From the IMG/VR virus record IMGVR_UViG_3300009081_000051, positions 1-20,486 of that record: 20,486 nucleotides of DNA; one strand, given 5' to 3'. Under the pieces are notes generated by a model. That model had not been told where the DNA came from and did not search any database. It saw only the letters and a program-made list of their open reading frames with translations. The DNA is from a virus. Below, one piece after another: positions 1 through 7,629 of the stretch (position 1 is its first letter; each line of letters opens with the position of its first letter). The translations under genes were made by a program, and so were the position numbers.

Positions 1-1
1 A

Positions 2-775
2 GGCGGCTTTGTAGAGTTAACAGCAGAACGGGCAGCTTCTATTCTGGGTCAAGGTAGTGCTATCCATGAAAATGCTCGTAAGCTTAAAGCTGAAAAAGCA
101 GATTTTGAAGAGTATGAATCGAAACGCAAGAGTGAACTTGATGGTTTGCAGATAGGGTTGGAGTTAACAATCGTTCCTCAGTTGCAGACTGCTGCTGATG
201 AGCTAGTTACCATCCAACAATATAACCAGCAATGGCAGCAAATCTATCAGAACACGACTGATCCTGCTCAAAAGAGCCAAGCTGAAGCAGCAATGCGACA
301 GAATGCTCAATTGATTGAAGAAAAGTCTGAGTTCATTAAGGCGAATCGGCCTAAGGTTGAACAGTTTTATCAGCATCGTTCTGCGATGGTCCAAGAAACC
401 TTGGAGAAAGCCAGACAGTCGTTTACTGATAAAGAGTTGAGCAATAAGGCTGTCTTTTCCGAGATTCGTGAGAAGCTTGGCAAGGACTGGAAAGGTGCAA
501 ACAGTACGTTTGTTCCTGGTGTGCCAAACATTGATTTGGTTTCCAGTGATGAATTTCTGTTGGGTCTGATTCGGGATGGAATGAAGTTCCGAGAAGGGCC
601 TAAGGTCAAGAATGCTGGTGGATCTCTAGCTGCTGCTAGTCGTCCAGTTGCAAAGGCCAAAACCGCTCCAGATAACGAGATGGAAAAACTTCAAAAGCAA
701 GCTAAGTCCGGCGATAAGAATGCAGCACGCGATCTTTTAGCAACCATGCTTGCAGCAAACAAACGCAAGCGTTAA
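2..775 (+). CDS. Capsid scaffolding-like protein (5' end outside window)
   Basis: The frame is open from base 2, so this is the last 257 residues of a longer protein; the first candidate start inside the window, a TTG at 146, has no reason to be the true start. The product is hydrophilic, mainly helical by composition, rich in Gln, Lys, Glu and Ala, with a long coiled-coil-like stretch (about residues 20-140 of the visible part). It ends in a short basic tail (KRKR). A charged helical protein with a basic C-terminus directly before the major capsid gene is what scaffolding proteins look like in short-tailed phages, where the basic end contacts the coat protein. Role is inferred from position and composition; no diagnostic motif is visible. 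The stop codon lies 13 bases before the capsid ATG. A prohead core or internal protein is the main alternative. Confidence 0.55.
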   Translation, partial: GGFVELTAERAASILGQGSAIHENARKLKAEKADFEEYESKRKSELDGLQIGLELTIVPQLQTAADELVTIQQYNQQWQQIYQNTTDPAQKSQAEAAMRQNAQLIEEKSEFIKANRPKVEQFYQHRSAMVQETLEKARQSFTDKELSNKAVFSEIREKLGKDWKGANSTFVPGVPNIDLVSSDEFLLGLIRDGMKFREGPKVKNAGGSLAAASRPVAKAKTAPDNEMEKLQKQAKSGDKNAARDLLATMLAANKRKR

Positions 776-777
776 AC

Positions 778-782
778 AGGAG
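778..782 (+). promoter_or_regulatory. Ribosome binding site that fixes the capsid gene start
   Basis: AGGAG lies six bases before the ATG at 789. It selects this start over an in-frame TTG at 750, which would overlap the upstream gene and add 13 residues of poor quality. Confidence 0.8.
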
Positions 783-788
783 TTTCAA

Positions 789-1946
789 ATGGCTACCATC
801 ACCTCTGCAAACCTCGGTAACGGCAACGGCTCGTATACCACCGACATCGTGGTCAAAGACCTCGATATGACTGTCTCTAACTATGTTAAAGACCGTACCC
901 CCCTGACCAACATGGCTATGTCCAAAAAGCGCAAAGTCAATTCGACTCTGCACATCTGGCCTGTTGACTTCTATCGCACCCCAGCCTTGAACGCCAAGCT
1001 GGAAGGCGCTGCTGTTGCTGCATCGCAAGCTGCTGACAACACCCGTGCTAACTGCGGTAACTACACACAGATCTTTACCACCGTCATTGGTGCTACAGGT
1101 ACTGCCCGTGCTGTTGAGCAAGCTGGTGGCGATCCACAAGCCTACCAAGAAGTCAAGCAATTGACTGAGATCATGTTTGACGTTGAACTTCAGATGGTTC
1201 GTGCCGATGGCGCTTCTATCAAGTACAGCGGCCAAGCTGCTACTCAAGGTGCATCGCCAAACAACGGTCGCCGTTTCGGTTCGCTGTACTCGTTCGCTGG
1301 TACACGTTCGGGCAACGAGACAGATGGCACTGCTGTGTTGAACTTGGCTACCAGCGATGGTAACGATGTGACTTCTGCCACTGCAACCAACCAGCCTTTC
1401 AACGGCCTGTTGTCCAATGCTGGCCTGGGTTACTTCACCTTCTCGTCTGGCGTGACGCTGCAGCAATTCAGCCCATTCCTGTACAAGCAATTGGTTACCA
1501 CTGCTGAACAGCGTTTCAATGCCAAGATTACGAACATGGTTGTCCCCACTTCCATGCGTACTCACATCTCGGACATGATGCCTACCAGCCGTTCGATCAA
1601 CCGTTTTAACCCTGCTGACAAGGGCGACACGATTGGTACTTACGAAGGTGACTTCAACTACACCTACCAGATCGATGACTCTTGGGTTATGGACTCGACA
1701 GGCGCAGACAACACTTCTGCCCTGTTCCTGAACCCTGACGTTATCCAGTGGGGTAGCTTGCGTGAACTGGGTCCAAACAACGAAGTGTTCAGTTCTGCTG
1801 ACGCTTCTTTGGACCAGTACATCATGGAAGGTACACTGATTGTTCGTAACCCAGCAGGTGTTGCTGTGTTGGCTAACATCAGCCCAACTGGTGCAGCTGT
1901 GACTGCTCCTCGTCCATCCGCTCAGTGCCAGCGTTACTTGGCCTGA
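789..1946 (+). CDS. Major capsid protein, SU10/DUF5309 type (HK97 fold)
   Basis: This 385-residue protein forms the icosahedral shell. The N-terminal part has the pattern of the DUF5309 (SU10-like) capsid family: a D-R-T-P-L segment near residue 35, then a TLHIWPVD stretch (a W-x-x-D core) and an LEGA segment near residues 70-80. A central region follows in which helical runs rich in Glu and Gln precede the beta-rich P-domain. There is no N-terminal extension resembling the HK97 delta domain, which fits the use of a separate scaffold upstream. Codon choice (many CTG, AAC, GAC, TTC, GGC) looks more biased than in neighbouring genes, as expected for the most abundant virion protein. Strong SD, and two hairpins immediately downstream. 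Family call is confident; fold is family knowledge. Confidence 0.88.
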   Translation: MATITSANLGNGNGSYTTDIVVKDLDMTVSNYVKDRTPLTNMAMSKKRKVNSTLHIWPVDFYRTPALNAKLEGAAVAASQAADNTRANCGNYTQIFTTVIGATGTARAVEQAGGDPQAYQEVKQLTEIMFDVELQMVRADGASIKYSGQAATQGASPNNGRRFGSLYSFAGTRSGNETDGTAVLNLATSDGNDVTSATATNQPFNGLLSNAGLGYFTFSSGVTLQQFSPFLYKQLVTTAEQRFNAKITNMVVPTSMRTHISDMMPTSRSINRFNPADKGDTIGTYEGDFNYTYQIDDSWVMDSTGADNTSALFLNPDVIQWGSLRELGPNNEVFSSADASLDQYIMEGTLIVRNPAGVAVLANISPTGAAVTAPRPSAQCQRYLA

Positions 1947-1949
1947 TTT

Positions 1950-1968
1950 AAGCCCTCCGGGGCTTTTC
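1950..1968 (+). terminator. Terminator-like hairpin 1 after the capsid gene
   Basis: AAGCCC (1950-1955), loop TCCG, GGGCTT (1960-1965) form a perfect six-base-pair stem followed by a short T run. It begins four bases after the capsid stop codon. The U-tract is short, so termination is probably partial, or the hairpin protects the 3' end of a processed capsid mRNA. Confidence 0.65.
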
Positions 1969-1970
1969 TG

Positions 1971-1995
1971 AAGGGACTCCGAAAGGGGTTCCTTT
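1971..1995 (+). terminator. Terminator-like hairpin 2 after the capsid gene (GAAA tetraloop)
   Basis: AAGGGACTCC (1971-1980) pairs with GGGGTTCCTT (1985-1994) over ten positions with two G-U wobbles, closed by a GAAA (GNRA) tetraloop at 1981-1984. It starts three bases after the T run of the first hairpin and has almost no U-tract of its own. This suggests an attenuating or mRNA-stabilising element more than a strict terminator. Confidence 0.55.
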
Positions 1996-2015
1996 GGTAA
2001 AGCATGGAGAAAGCA

Positions 2016-2510
2016 ATGAACGATGATGAAGTAAAAGTTAACGAAGAATACTATTCAAAGGGTATTCTTGAAGCTGGCGTTGATGGTGTATTCCGTCACA
2101 ACGACAAACTCTTTAATGAGGTCAAGTCTGGTACTTGGTCACAAACTTTCAAAACCGACAATATCAACTACAAGGTAGGTGCTATTGATGGCAATCGATA
2201 TGTTCAATACGAACAAAAAAACGTAGAGAACGTAAGAGAGTTTTGCAAACAGCAGCGTGAGTTTTACAAGGTTCACGGCACTGACAATCCATTCTTTGCT
2301 GGTACTGCTCACATGATGCAGCTACCCAAATGTTTTGCCCATGAGATCAGTTCCAAGTGGTTTAACAACCGTCCTTGGGAGTTGATTAAGCAAGAAAAGA
2401 AGGACAAGATTTTGTTCTATGCAATCGTCAACGAGTATTACTCTGATTTCGTTTGCCACCCTAGCGGAAAGATCCCTATTCCGTATAATCCTGCAATACC
2501 GACCAAATAA
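2016..2510 (+). CDS. Unknown protein between capsid and adaptor genes
   Basis: I do not recognise a family in this 164-residue product. It is soluble, mixed-charge and rich in aromatic residues (many Tyr, Phe and Trp), with no signal peptide or membrane segment. Three Cys are scattered and do not form a metal-binding pair. The C-terminal third reads as a compact domain (EISSKWF, then NRPWELI, then FVCHP). The start at 2016 is preferred because GGAGA at 2006-2010 sits at good spacing before it; an in-frame ATG at 2004 would add four residues and overlap the SD. It is the first gene after the capsid hairpins and ends nine bases before the adaptor gene. Its place in the head region allows a minor capsid or decoration role, but nothing in the sequence shows that. 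Confidence 0.75.
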   Translation: MNDDEVKVNEEYYSKGILEAGVDGVFRHNDKLFNEVKSGTWSQTFKTDNINYKVGAIDGNRYVQYEQKNVENVREFCKQQREFYKVHGTDNPFFAGTAHMMQLPKCFAHEISSKWFNNRPWELIKQEKKDKILFYAIVNEYYSDFVCHPSGKIPIPYNPAIPTK

Positions 2511-2519
2511 GGACAATCC

Positions 2520-3503
2520 ATGTCGCTCTTTATTCAATCCGCTAATACGTTGGTTAGTCGTATAGCTCAGTGGGTAGGAGCGATTCCTTCTGCATTGTCC
2601 ATCACTGCATCTGCCTACAACACCACAACCTCGGTCATCACCACATCGGCTTCTGCTGCATCTAGCATTGTCCCTGGTGACTTTATTGGTGTGAGCACCA
2701 TGCTCCCATTTACTGCTGTTCTTAGCGTAAGCGGCACATCAGTAACAGTCAGTGACCCAGATGGTGTTTGGGATAACCTGACGTTCCCAACAGCAATCTT
2801 GAAGCTTCCATCTCAGTCAACTGCTGAGATCATGGCAAGCATTCAGTTGTGTGAGTTGAAGATGCGAACGATTGAGCTTCCTGCTTTGCGTTCAAACCCC
2901 TACGATGATGCCACTCCATCTGTTTTGATTACAGATGCCAAAGGGATGTCTCCAATCCCTGCAGACATGGTTTTCCCTATTCTGTTCTTCCAAGAAAGTC
3001 AGCCTAGCAACCAGCAGTATGAAGGCACTAACCTTGGTCCTTGGATTGTGTATGACCGTGTTGGTGACCGAGAGATCATTCGGCGCAGGATGATTGATCA
3101 GTTGTACATCCGTCCATTTGGTGTGCCAAGGGTTATCAGGGCTTCTTTCTCTGAGGTTGGTCCTAACTACGTGTTTACGCCAAACCCTGGTGAGAACGTC
3201 ATCATCAAGGCGTATTACCAAAAGACATTCCCATTCTTGTTCAGCCCTACTGGTGACGCAACAAACCCTATTGTTCAAAGCAACGGGATCTTGGCTTCAT
3301 TCCCAGAGGGTTATATGTACGGCACATTGCAAGCGTACTATGACAAGAACAAAAACACAGAGGAAGCACAGAAGTGGCTTGCTCGATTTGATGATTCGTA
3401 TGGTCTGATTGAAGATCAGAACTATCGTGGAAAATGGCGCGGTGGAGACCAGCACCTAACAAGCGAATTTCAACCCCGCAATTACCGCTACAGCTTCAAA
3501 TAG
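2520..3503 (+). CDS. Head-tail adaptor-like protein (T7 gp11 / P22 gp4 role)
   Basis: The 327-residue product has an N-terminal helix, a Thr/Ser/Ala/Val-rich beta region (about residues 25-95) and a longer mixed domain. The C-terminus (FPEGYMYG, then AYYDKN, then a helix ending WLARFDDSYG) matches the pattern of phage adaptor proteins of the gp11/gp4-like group, where a helix near residue 270 is followed by one carrying W and Y. In that family a ring of adaptors binds the portal and connects it to the tail nozzle. Position two genes after the capsid and upstream of a nozzle-like gene agrees. Start ATG follows GGAC at 2511-2514, a weak SD. A tRNA D-arm-like string lies inside the N-terminal coding part (2556-2581) and is judged coincidental. 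Assignment rests on position plus a faint pattern. Confidence 0.6.
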   Translation: MSLFIQSANTLVSRIAQWVGAIPSALSITASAYNTTTSVITTSASAASSIVPGDFIGVSTMLPFTAVLSVSGTSVTVSDPDGVWDNLTFPTAILKLPSQSTAEIMASIQLCELKMRTIELPALRSNPYDDATPSVLITDAKGMSPIPADMVFPILFFQESQPSNQQYEGTNLGPWIVYDRVGDREIIRRRMIDQLYIRPFGVPRVIRASFSEVGPNYVFTPNPGENVIIKAYYQKTFPFLFSPTGDATNPIVQSNGILASFPEGYMYGTLQAYYDKNKNTEEAQKWLARFDDSYGLIEDQNYRGKWRGGDQHLTSEFQPRNYRYSFK

Positions 3504-3504
3504 T

Positions 3505-4077
3505 ATGCATTACACATATTGCCATATTTCTGAAAGTACAAATCAAATCTTTTACTACGGTAAAGGAGCAAGAGAGCGTGCTTATACAAAAAATTGCAGA
3601 AATAAAAAATGGCATGAAGTTGCAAAAGATGGCTACAAAATAGAAATTCTTGCTTATTGGCCTACTCATGAAGAGGCTTTAGAGCATGAAAAATTGCTGA
3701 TCTTATGTGGCAGAGATTTAAAACAGCCACTAGTCAACATGACGGCTGGAGGTCAAGGGGTTTCTGGATCAAAACATTGGCTTGGCAAAAAACACAAACC
3801 AGAGTCATTGGCAAAAATGAGCGCCTCTCAAAAAGGCACAAAACGCAGAAAAAGCATTAAATTTAGTCTTGCAAATACTGGAACAGAAAATCCAAATTGG
3901 AAAGGCGTCTGGATTACTCCAGATGGCATTTTTGATACCTGCCGTGAAGCCGCAGAACACCATAAAATTGACACAAGGACAGTCCGCGCTCGTTGCAAAG
4001 GCTATAAAGAAAAACTGGTCAATTTTGTAAAAACTTACCCGCCAAAAGAAGGCTGGTCTTTTAAGTCAAAGGAATAA
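3505..4077 (+). CDS. Free-standing GIY-YIG homing endonuclease with NUMOD DNA-binding motifs
   Basis: The 190-residue product begins with a degenerate GIY-YIG nuclease domain: YTY at residues 3-5, FYYGKG at 16-21 (YIG equivalent), conserved Arg at 23/25, and a helix EEALEHEKLL whose Glu62 fits the catalytic metal-binding glutamate. Residues 76-85 (L-x-N-x-T-x-G-G-x-G) are typical of phage GIY-YIG homing enzymes. A NUMOD3-like motif follows (GKKHKPES to SQKG, about 94-111), then a C-terminal NUMOD1/IENR1-like helix-turn-helix segment (WITPDG, CREAAE, VRARCKG, about 138-170) for target DNA recognition. It starts two bases after the adaptor stop with no clear SD, is more A-rich than its neighbours, and its last codons supply the SD of the next gene. 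It probably cleaves an intron-less or HEG-less homologue nearby to spread itself. Confidence 0.85.
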   Translation: MHYTYCHISESTNQIFYYGKGARERAYTKNCRNKKWHEVAKDGYKIEILAYWPTHEEALEHEKLLILCGRDLKQPLVNMTAGGQGVSGSKHWLGKKHKPESLAKMSASQKGTKRRKSIKFSLANTGTENPNWKGVWITPDGIFDTCREAAEHHKIDTRTVRARCKGYKEKLVNFVKTYPPKEGWSFKSKE

Positions 4078-4079
4078 AC

Positions 4080-7000
4080 ATGGCAACAGGTAGCCTTTAC
4101 GGATCTTCATCAGAATCCACTGGTTTGTATGGCATTGGTGCTGCTTCTGGCGGTACTTATTTTGAATGGTTCATCTTTCAAGATTCAGCAACTGCTCCTG
4201 CAACTCCTACAGGGGGTTCTTGGAGCTTTACAAACAACACTGGTACAGCACCTAGTGGTTGGGTGGTATCTCCTCCTCCAGCCCCTGTAAACCAAGTGTG
4301 GGTTTCTATTGCTGTTGTTGATTCTCGCAATGCAACTACGCTTACATGGTCAGTACCAGGATTGATGACAGGCTCTGGCTTGCCTATCCTTACAGGTGCT
4401 GGTGTACCTTCTTCTGGAACTGGTTTGAATGGTCAGTTGTATATCAACACCAGTACAACTCCTCAAAGCCTGTACAACAAGCAATCAGGGGCTTGGGTCC
4501 AACTGACAGGATCTAACCTTGTTGACCTTGTAAACAACCAAACCATTGGTGGCGTTAAGACCTTCAGCGAAACAATCCAAGGCAGCATTTCTGGCACTGC
4601 TGGTAACGTATCTGGTACTGTTGCTGTCGCCAATGGCGGTACAGGTGCTACAACTGCTGCTGATGCTCGCACAAACCTTGGCCTTGGCACTATTGCCACA
4701 CAAGCTGCAAGCAACGTAGCAATCACTGGTGGCTCAATTACTGGCATTACTGACTTAGCTATTGCTGATGGTGGTACAGGGGCTTCTACAGCCGCTAATG
4801 CACGTATAAACCTTGGTGCTGTTGGTTTGACTGACACACAGACACTGACAAACAAGTCAATCAGCGGATCTGCTAACACCCTGACCAACATTCCTAACTC
4901 TGCCCTGGTAAACGACAGCGTTAACGTCAACGGTGTGGATCTGACCCTTGGTGCTGTTCAGTTGTTGGGCCCTGATTGGATTTTGCCTTCTTACGCAGGT
5001 AATGCAGGTAAAGTTCTGGCCTTGAACCCTTCTGCAAGTGATGTAGAGTGGATTTCTGCTGGTGGTGTTGGTACTGTTACTAGTGTTGATGTATCTGGTG
5101 GCACAACTGGTTTGACAACATTTGGTGGTCCTATTACGGCTGCAGGAACTATTACCCTAGGTGGCACATTGAGCCTCCTTAACGGTGGTACAGGTCAAAC
5201 AACAGCTAATGCTGCCTTTAATGCTCTTGTGCCTTTGCAAACAGGTAACAGCGGCAAGTACCTGACAACAAACGGCACTGATACATCGTGGGCTGCTAAC
5301 CCCTTGGGAACAGTAACTTCTGTTAGCGGTACAGGTACTGTTAGCGGCCTGACATTGACTGGTACTGTCACTACCTCGGGCAACTTGACTTTGGGTGGTA
5401 CGCTTAATTTGTCTGCTCCTCCTGCTATTGGTGGCACAACACCTAATACAGGTGTTTTTACCAATTTAACTGTCAATGACAACACCATTCTTGGCAGCAG
5501 CAACTCTGATACTGTAAGTTTCAACGCTCGTGTCAATTCAGACATTGATCCTTCTACCAATAACGCATATGACCTTGGTAGAAATGCTCATGCTTGGCGT
5601 AATCTGTATTTGACAGGTACAGCCAACATTGCTGCTTTGACCACCTCCAGCACAGTGACGTTGAACGGCGGCACAGCCAACGGCGTTTCTTTCCTGAATG
5701 CTTCCAAAGTCCTGACCACTGGGTCTGCGCTAGTCTTTGATTCTGCTGACCGCTTGATTGTTGGTGCGGGTTCTGCGGCTATTGGCAATCGTATTGAAGT
5801 TGTGGGAGTTAGCTCTGGTGGTGCTATTTCAATTCGTGGTCGTGCATCAGATGCGCTTGGCTACCTTGGTTGGCACGCCAACGCTGCCGCCACAGAATAC
5901 GCAAGGATTTCCTCAGATAATACTTCATCGCTATGGTTCGACACTGGCGGCTCCGAAAGAATGCGCCTGACCAGCACAGGTCTGGGTATTGGGACGAGTT
6001 CGCCTACCGGGAGGCTGACCGTTCTTCGCAACTTAACTGGCGCAACCGACTTCAGCACAGAACAAATTTCTGTTTTTAACAGCGCAACTGGTGCAACGGG
6101 GAATCAAGCCACTATCGGTTTTCACTTGAACAATGCGGATTGGGGGCCATCAACTACGTACGCCCGTATTTCAGCAGTTTCGGAAAACGGCACAACTGGC
6201 GCAACAGCGTTAGCTTTTGGCACGGCTACAAATGGTTCTTTAGCAACCCCCGCAGAACGGATGCGTCTCGACGCCTCCGGCAACCTCGGTATTGGGACGA
6301 GTTCGCCCACAAAAAAACTTCATGTTGTTGGCGGTGATGCGACAGGGTTTTTGCTTGACAACGGTGGGCAGCAATTTACTCAATTGTTGCTTCAGCGAAA
6401 CGGAACAGCAAATACTGGCGGCGACATTCTTGTTGACGGTACAAACAGTACCTTTAGCCTCCGCAGTTTGCTTGTTGGCCCGATGACTTTTAACACTGCT
6501 GCAACAACAGGCAACGCAGTGGAGCGCATGAGGATCGACTCCTCCGGCAACCTCGGTATTGGCACTACAAGTCCTACTGCCAGACTTAGTGTGGCTGGAA
6601 ACATAGAAACTGTTGCATCCGCTAATAGATATTTAAAAGCATCTGGTTGGATTTCAAATCAAGTTGGACAAGACTCGGATTTTGGTGCTACTGATGTTGG
6701 GATAGTTGCAAAAACGGGAGTAAATCTTTGTTTCATTACTGGCAATGGTTCTACTGGTAATGGTAATGAACGCGCCCGTATCGACTCCAGCGGTAACTTG
6801 CTGGTGGGGAAAACTGCTACTGGTGATACAACGGTCGGCTTTGAAGTTCAACCTGTCGGCACAATTGTTGTTTACCGTGATGGTGGCCCGGCTGGTATTT
6901 TTGGAAGAAGCAATGATGGCGAGTTAGTTCGTTTTAACCGTGGGGGATTTGGTGATGTTGGCTCAATTGATGTCACGACAACTTCAACCTCTTACAACAC

Positions 7001-7313
7001 CTCCTCCGACTACCGCCTGAAGAACACCATTGCCCCAATGACAGGCGCATTGGCAAAGGTGGCATTGCTCAAGCCTTGCACATACAAGTGGAACGCTGAT
7101 GGCTCTGACGGTGAAGGCTTCATTGCTCACGAACTTGCTGAAGTTGTGCCTCAGTGCGTAACAGGCGAGAAAGACGCAGTGGACGCTGAAGGCAAGCCAC
7201 AGTACCAAGGCATTGACACCAGCTTCTTAGTGGCTACATTGACAGCGGCTATCCAAGAGCAGCAAGCCATCATCAACTCACTCAAGGCACGTTTGGATGC
7301 CGCCAATCTTTAA
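4080..7313 (+). CDS. Tail fibre with C-terminal peptidase S74 chaperone
   Basis: This 1077-residue protein is a trimeric-fibre candidate. A Gly/Ser-rich N-terminus (1-25) is followed by a compact module (27-96) related to the repeated modules of the 1179-residue fibre downstream. A Thr/Gly/Ala/Asn-rich beta shaft comes next, with three GGTG-x-T/S-T-A repeats (near residues 187, 232 and 369) like those of other phage fibres. Four ERMR/GIGT repeats occur between residues 626 and 922. The last 102 residues are an intramolecular chaperone (S74) starting SDYRLK, with the Ser976/Lys981 pair known from endosialidases to drive self-cleavage. GFIAHEL follows, and a terminal coiled coil (EQQAIINSLKARLD) that would hold the trimer during folding. 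Strong SD AAGGAA ten bases upstream. It most likely binds a cell-surface polysaccharide or protein, but no enzyme domain is visible. Confidence 0.88.
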   Translation: MATGSLYGSSSESTGLYGIGAASGGTYFEWFIFQDSATAPATPTGGSWSFTNNTGTAPSGWVVSPPPAPVNQVWVSIAVVDSRNATTLTWSVPGLMTGSGLPILTGAGVPSSGTGLNGQLYINTSTTPQSLYNKQSGAWVQLTGSNLVDLVNNQTIGGVKTFSETIQGSISGTAGNVSGTVAVANGGTGATTAADARTNLGLGTIATQAASNVAITGGSITGITDLAIADGGTGASTAANARINLGAVGLTDTQTLTNKSISGSANTLTNIPNSALVNDSVNVNGVDLTLGAVQLLGPDWILPSYAGNAGKVLALNPSASDVEWISAGGVGTVTSVDVSGGTTGLTTFGGPITAAGTITLGGTLSLLNGGTGQTTANAAFNALVPLQTGNSGKYLTTNGTDTSWAANPLGTVTSVSGTGTVSGLTLTGTVTTSGNLTLGGTLNLSAPPAIGGTTPNTGVFTNLTVNDNTILGSSNSDTVSFNARVNSDIDPSTNNAYDLGRNAHAWRNLYLTGTANIAALTTSSTVTLNGGTANGVSFLNASKVLTTGSALVFDSADRLIVGAGSAAIGNRIEVVGVSSGGAISIRGRASDALGYLGWHANAAATEYARISSDNTSSLWFDTGGSERMRLTSTGLGIGTSSPTGRLTVLRNLTGATDFSTEQISVFNSATGATGNQATIGFHLNNADWGPSTTYARISAVSENGTTGATALAFGTATNGSLATPAERMRLDASGNLGIGTSSPTKKLHVVGGDATGFLLDNGGQQFTQLLLQRNGTANTGGDILVDGTNSTFSLRSLLVGPMTFNTAATTGNAVERMRIDSSGNLGIGTTSPTARLSVAGNIETVASANRYLKASGWISNQVGQDSDFGATDVGIVAKTGVNLCFITGNGSTGNGNERARIDSSGNLLVGKTATGDTTVGFEVQPVGTIVVYRDGGPAGIFGRSNDGELVRFNRGGFGDVGSIDVTTTSTSYNTSSDYRLKNTIAPMTGALAKVALLKPCTYKWNADGSDGEGFIAHELAEVVPQCVTGEKDAVDAEGKPQYQGIDTSFLVATLTAAIQEQQAIINSLKARLDAANL
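4158..4367 (+). repeat. Fibre module shared with the 1179-residue fibre
   Basis: Residues 27-96 of the S74 fibre have the same layout as the five modules at 10463-11893: an aromatic start (WFIFQD), P-T-G spacing, a W-x-F segment, a conserved SGWVVSPP turn, a hydrophobic strand (QVWVSIAVVD) and a closing TLTWS strand. Similarity is seen at protein level only; the DNA has diverged. Confidence 0.6.
5955..6845 (+). repeat. Four ERMR...GIGT repeats in the S74 fibre
   Basis: Copies start at 5955, 6255, 6522 and 6768 (Glu626, 726, 815 and 897). Each reads E-R-M/A-R, six residues, GNLGIGT or a variant, SPT, then a short beta strand (LTV, LHV or LSV). Copies 1 and 2 share a 20-base identical run ending in GAGTTCGCC, and copies 2 and 3 share a run around CCGGCAACCTCGG. 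The fourth copy has decayed (LLVGKTATG). Such repeats cap beta-helical segments in many phage fibres, and the DNA identity gives sites for recombination. Confidence 0.8.
7005..7313 (+). other. Peptidase S74 / intramolecular chaperone domain
   Basis: The domain begins at Ser976 (TCC at 7005) in SDYRLKN, the expected autocleavage site, and Lys981 would complete the catalytic dyad. In characterised members (endosialidases, T5 L-shaped fibre) the released chaperone trimerises the fibre and is then lost, so the mature fibre here would end at residue 975. Confidence 0.85.
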
Positions 7314-7332
7314 CCCCCGAAAGGAAATCATC

Positions 7333-7629
7333 ATGACCACCACTTGGACAATCACCCAAACCAACTACGAAGTCTCCAATGGCTTCATCACGACCGCCCA
7401 TTGGACAGCTTCTGCTGTTGACGGAGACTACACAGCCTCCATCTATTCAACCTGCTCATGGGCTGATGGCAGTCCTACGATTCCCTACAACCAAGTCACC
7501 GAAGCAGAAGTTTTGCAATGGTGTTGGGACAGCGGTGTTGACAAAGATGCCACCGAAGCTGCTCTGGCTCAGAACATTGAGTTGCAGAAGAACCCTGTGA
7601 CAGCTACAGGTACGCCTTGGAGTGCCTGA
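7333..7629 (+). CDS. Small fibre-associated phage protein (DUF7936-like)
   Basis: A 98-residue soluble protein with an N-terminal beta-rich half (TWTITQTNYE, then TTAHWTAS) and a helical C-terminal half containing VLQWCWDSGVDK and ending near a PW pair. The layout recalls small proteins often found directly after fibre genes in phages (DUF7936-like); I recognise this from memory of the pattern and could not search. The start at 7333 is chosen for the AAGGAA SD at 7321-7326. An upstream in-frame ATG at 7297 would overlap the fibre gene and pass through the SD. It sits between the S74 fibre and the nozzle-like gene, with its stop overlapping the next ATG (TGATG). A fibre assembly factor or minor tail component is possible; role unknown. 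Confidence 0.75.
   Translation: MTTTWTITQTNYEVSNGFITTAHWTASAVDGDYTASIYSTCSWADGSPTIPYNQVTEAEVLQWCWDSGVDKDATEAALAQNIELQKNPVTATGTPWSA

Noticed and set aside
750-788. Upstream TTG start for the capsid gene
   Set aside because: Overlaps the scaffold-like gene in another frame and bypasses the strong AGGAG before the ATG at 789.
702-1565. Long antisense open frame (287 codons) opposite the capsid gene
   Set aside because: Its product is an unlikely mix rich in Ser, Val and Cys with no motif, and it arises from the biased codon use of the capsid gene on the other strand. No SD and no room for regulation.
2556-2581. tRNA-like acceptor plus D-arm string (GCTC, AGTGGGTAG loop, GAGC)
   Set aside because: The D-arm matches well, but there is no anticodon stem, no T-arm GTTCRA sequence and no 3' acceptor pairing downstream. 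It is coding sequence of the adaptor N-terminus, so a coincidence or at most a remnant.
4463-4930. Antisense open frame (155 codons) inside the S74 fibre gene
   Set aside because: Low-complexity Ala/Val/Pro product produced by the repetitive Gly/Thr/Ala coding sequence of the fibre.
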